DNA from: a virus
Reading direction: 5' to 3' (one strand)
DNA: 21,047 bases
Virus record (IMG/VR): IMGVR_UViG_3300010379_001564
Span: 1 to 21,047 of that record
Shown here: piece after piece, positions 19,893 to 21,047 of the stretch
Numbering within the stretch: the first letter of the stretch is position 1
Layout of the letters: every line of letters begins with the position of its first letter
The notes under the pieces: model-generated
What the model was told of the DNA's origin: nothing
The model's database searches: none
What the model saw: only the letters and a program-made list of their open reading frames with translations
Made by a program: the position numbers and the translations under genes

Positions 19893-20516
19893 CTAGCGGA
19901 ACGCTGGCATCCCCAACCCCAACCTCGCCGCTCTTCCCCTTGGCGCAACACCGCCAGTTCCTCCGCCAGCCGGCGCGTTTACAAAATCGTCCATCGCCAC
20001 CAACATCGCCAATCCCCGCGCGCCAAAATCATGATTCCACTCAATATCGTCCCAGCCCAGATTCGGCACCGGCGGCGGCGTGAACGGCAGCCTCTGCGGT
20101 TGCTCATCCTCCACAGGAAACGCCGCGAACCACCCAAATGCTCGCTGCCAATCGGTTTCGTCCCAGGCCCGCCCAGGCACGATCGGCGTCAACCCGGTCT
20201 CCGCCTCGCTCGTCGCTTGCGAGAACCGCGTCCCCGCAAACCGTTGCCACTCCACTTCATCAAACGCCGTGGGGGGGCGCCCCAACAGGATCCACCGTGC
20301 ATCGAACTCCGCGTTGGCTTGCAATCCCGCGCGAAATTCGGTGGCCTTGTACCCACCCAACTCGTCGTAGAAGAATTCCGCTTCCGCAGGCAGCGGTGGG
20401 AGCAGCATTCTCCGCTCCTCCAAATCCAGCAGGCACCCCAGCACTTGCCGGTTTGCCGGCGCGGGCTGCACACTCACTTCGTTGTACAGCCCCGCCACCC
20501 ATGTTGTTGTCGCCAC
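19893..20516 (-). CDS. Unknown 207-residue protein with three Trp-acidic motifs
   Basis: The start is GTG 20516, 3 bases after the stop of the preceding gene; no ATG is available in frame near it, and the ribosome site is weak, so coupling is likely. It opens MATTTWVAGLYNEVSVQPAP. A motif of the form (A/G)(F/W)D(D/E)x(D/E)W(Q/N) occurs three times: AFDEVEWQRF (84-93), AWDETDWQRAF (117-127) and GWDDIEWNHDF (154-164). Between them lie Pro-rich linkers (LPFTPPPVPNLG). The C-terminus is Gly/Arg-rich. No signal peptide or membrane segment. It follows a virion-type gene, so a structural or surface role is possible. Confidence 0.6.
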   Translation of the reverse strand: MATTTWVAGLYNEVSVQPAPANRQVLGCLLDLEERRMLLPPLPAEAEFFYDELGGYKATEFRAGLQANAEFDARWILLGRPPTAFDEVEWQRFAGTRFSQATSEAETGLTPIVPGRAWDETDWQRAFGWFAAFPVEDEQPQRLPFTPPPVPNLGWDDIEWNHDFGARGLAMLVAMDDFVNAPAGGGTGGVAPRGRAARLGLGMPAFR

Positions 20517-20519
20517 GCG

Positions 20520-21008
20520 CTACTCGCTGAAAATGATCTTGAAGTTCACCGGCACCGATGTCCCCGTCGCCTGGCTATCCAGCACCACCAACCCGTTGAC
20601 GGCGTTGTTCGCGCCGGAGATCCCGATGGCCTCGTCCACGGTGAACGCCGCCCACAATCCCGTTCCGCGCTGATTGAACGCCAACTGGATCGCCGGCACC
20701 GCATTCAGCACTCCGGTCCCCAGCGATGGCAGCGTCGACGCCAGCGAGGCTGCTGCCGGTGCATCGGGCACCAAAGGCGCCGCTGTCACCGCCGTTCCCG
20801 ATGCATACGTCCCTAGCGATGTCAGTCGGTGCAAGCGCAGGCGAATCGCGTTGTCGGCGGGCGTTGCGTACGAACCTGCCTGCAGCTTCTGCACATACGC
20901 CCGCAATCCTGCGTTGGCGCTGGCCGTCTTCAAATCCGCCAGCAGCGTATCCGTGTTCGCCGTGGCGTTGGTATTCTGTTGCGAGGAAACCGCGTAATAA
21001 AATGGCAC
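20520..21008 (-). CDS. Possible virion structural protein, 162 residues
   Basis: GTG 21008 with AAAGGAGAG at the right distance is a strong start. The protein (MPFYYAVSSQQNTNATANTD) has an Ala/Thr/Asn-rich helical N-terminal half (TLLADLKTASANAGLRAYVQ) and a beta-rich C-terminal half (IQLAFNQRGTGLWAAFTVDE, LDSQATGTSVPVNFKIIFSE). No Cys, no membrane segment, no signal peptide. It resembles small phage capsid or tail surface proteins in style, but I cannot name a family. It is the first gene of the run at the right edge, and its ribosome site lies within the last 39 bases of the window. Confidence 0.6.
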   Translation of the reverse strand: MPFYYAVSSQQNTNATANTDTLLADLKTASANAGLRAYVQKLQAGSYATPADNAIRLRLHRLTSLGTYASGTAVTAAPLVPDAPAAASLASTLPSLGTGVLNAVPAIQLAFNQRGTGLWAAFTVDEAIGISGANNAVNGLVVLDSQATGTSVPVNFKIIFSE

Positions 21009-21047
21009 GTCAACTCTCCTTTGTTCGCTTCAATTCCAATTCCGGCA

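Noticed and set aside
19590-20816. Plus-strand frame of 408 codons at the right end
   Set aside because: It runs over three minus-strand genes with better starts and has the Arg/Gln/His-rich look of an antisense frame.

Overview
The window reads as a tailed-phage (Caudoviricetes-type) structural module embedded in, or long resident in, a GC-rich bacterial chromosome. Nearly every gene runs on the minus strand, so the biological order is from right to left. The host is probably an acidobacterium. That rests on gene style and on several families of short palindromic repeats that, from memory, resemble those of Acidobacteriales genomes; no search was possible. There is no rRNA, tRNA, CRISPR array or integrase here, and the module runs off both ends.

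Layout in transcription order. At 21008-19605 there are three small genes: a possible virion protein, a Trp-motif repeat protein and a small Cys/His protein. At 19268-18497 come a possible small terminase or DNA-packaging accessory protein and a 54-residue membrane protein. The head module follows: large terminase (18312-16600), a 77-residue coiled-coil protein, a portal protein of 868 residues (16077-13471), a scaffolding-type protein (13351-11915) and a major capsid protein (11439-10183). The capsid gene is cut by one in-frame TAA. A plus-strand HNH endonuclease gene (9572-10186) sits tail-to-tail with the capsid gene; the two stop codons share one CTAG. Then come an unknown 198-residue protein, a 74-residue holin-like membrane protein, a head-tail adaptor-like protein, a 115-residue virion-like protein, and a 1148-residue tail-spike-like protein that carries a signal peptide. 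A zinc-ribbon protein, a two-gene unit (SDH/SppA-type serine protease plus a 65-residue protein) with its own likely promoter, and the start of a tail protein complete the window.

The most unusual signal is the repeats. At least five families of short palindromic elements fill the gaps between genes. Members of four of them (R1, R2, R3 and part of R4) also lie inside the terminase, portal and scaffold genes without breaking the frame. Members of the same family are translated in the same frame, giving peptides such as SDQRPATGDQE, KSRSLASLGMT and RPEGLSYS. One element family (R2) keeps a five-base closing stem with compensatory changes (ATTCC/GGAAT or ATCCC/GGGAT) around a hairpin whose sequence differs in each copy.

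Interpretation. Terminase, large portal, scaffold, capsid with an inserted beta-rich segment, and adaptor fit a P22-like short-tailed phage head module, which is an inference from size and order. Colonisation by chromosomal-type repeats with frames kept suggests an old, vertically inherited element, either a decaying prophage or a domesticated particle of the gene-transfer-agent kind. The capsid stop codon favours decay unless it is a sequencing error or is read through.
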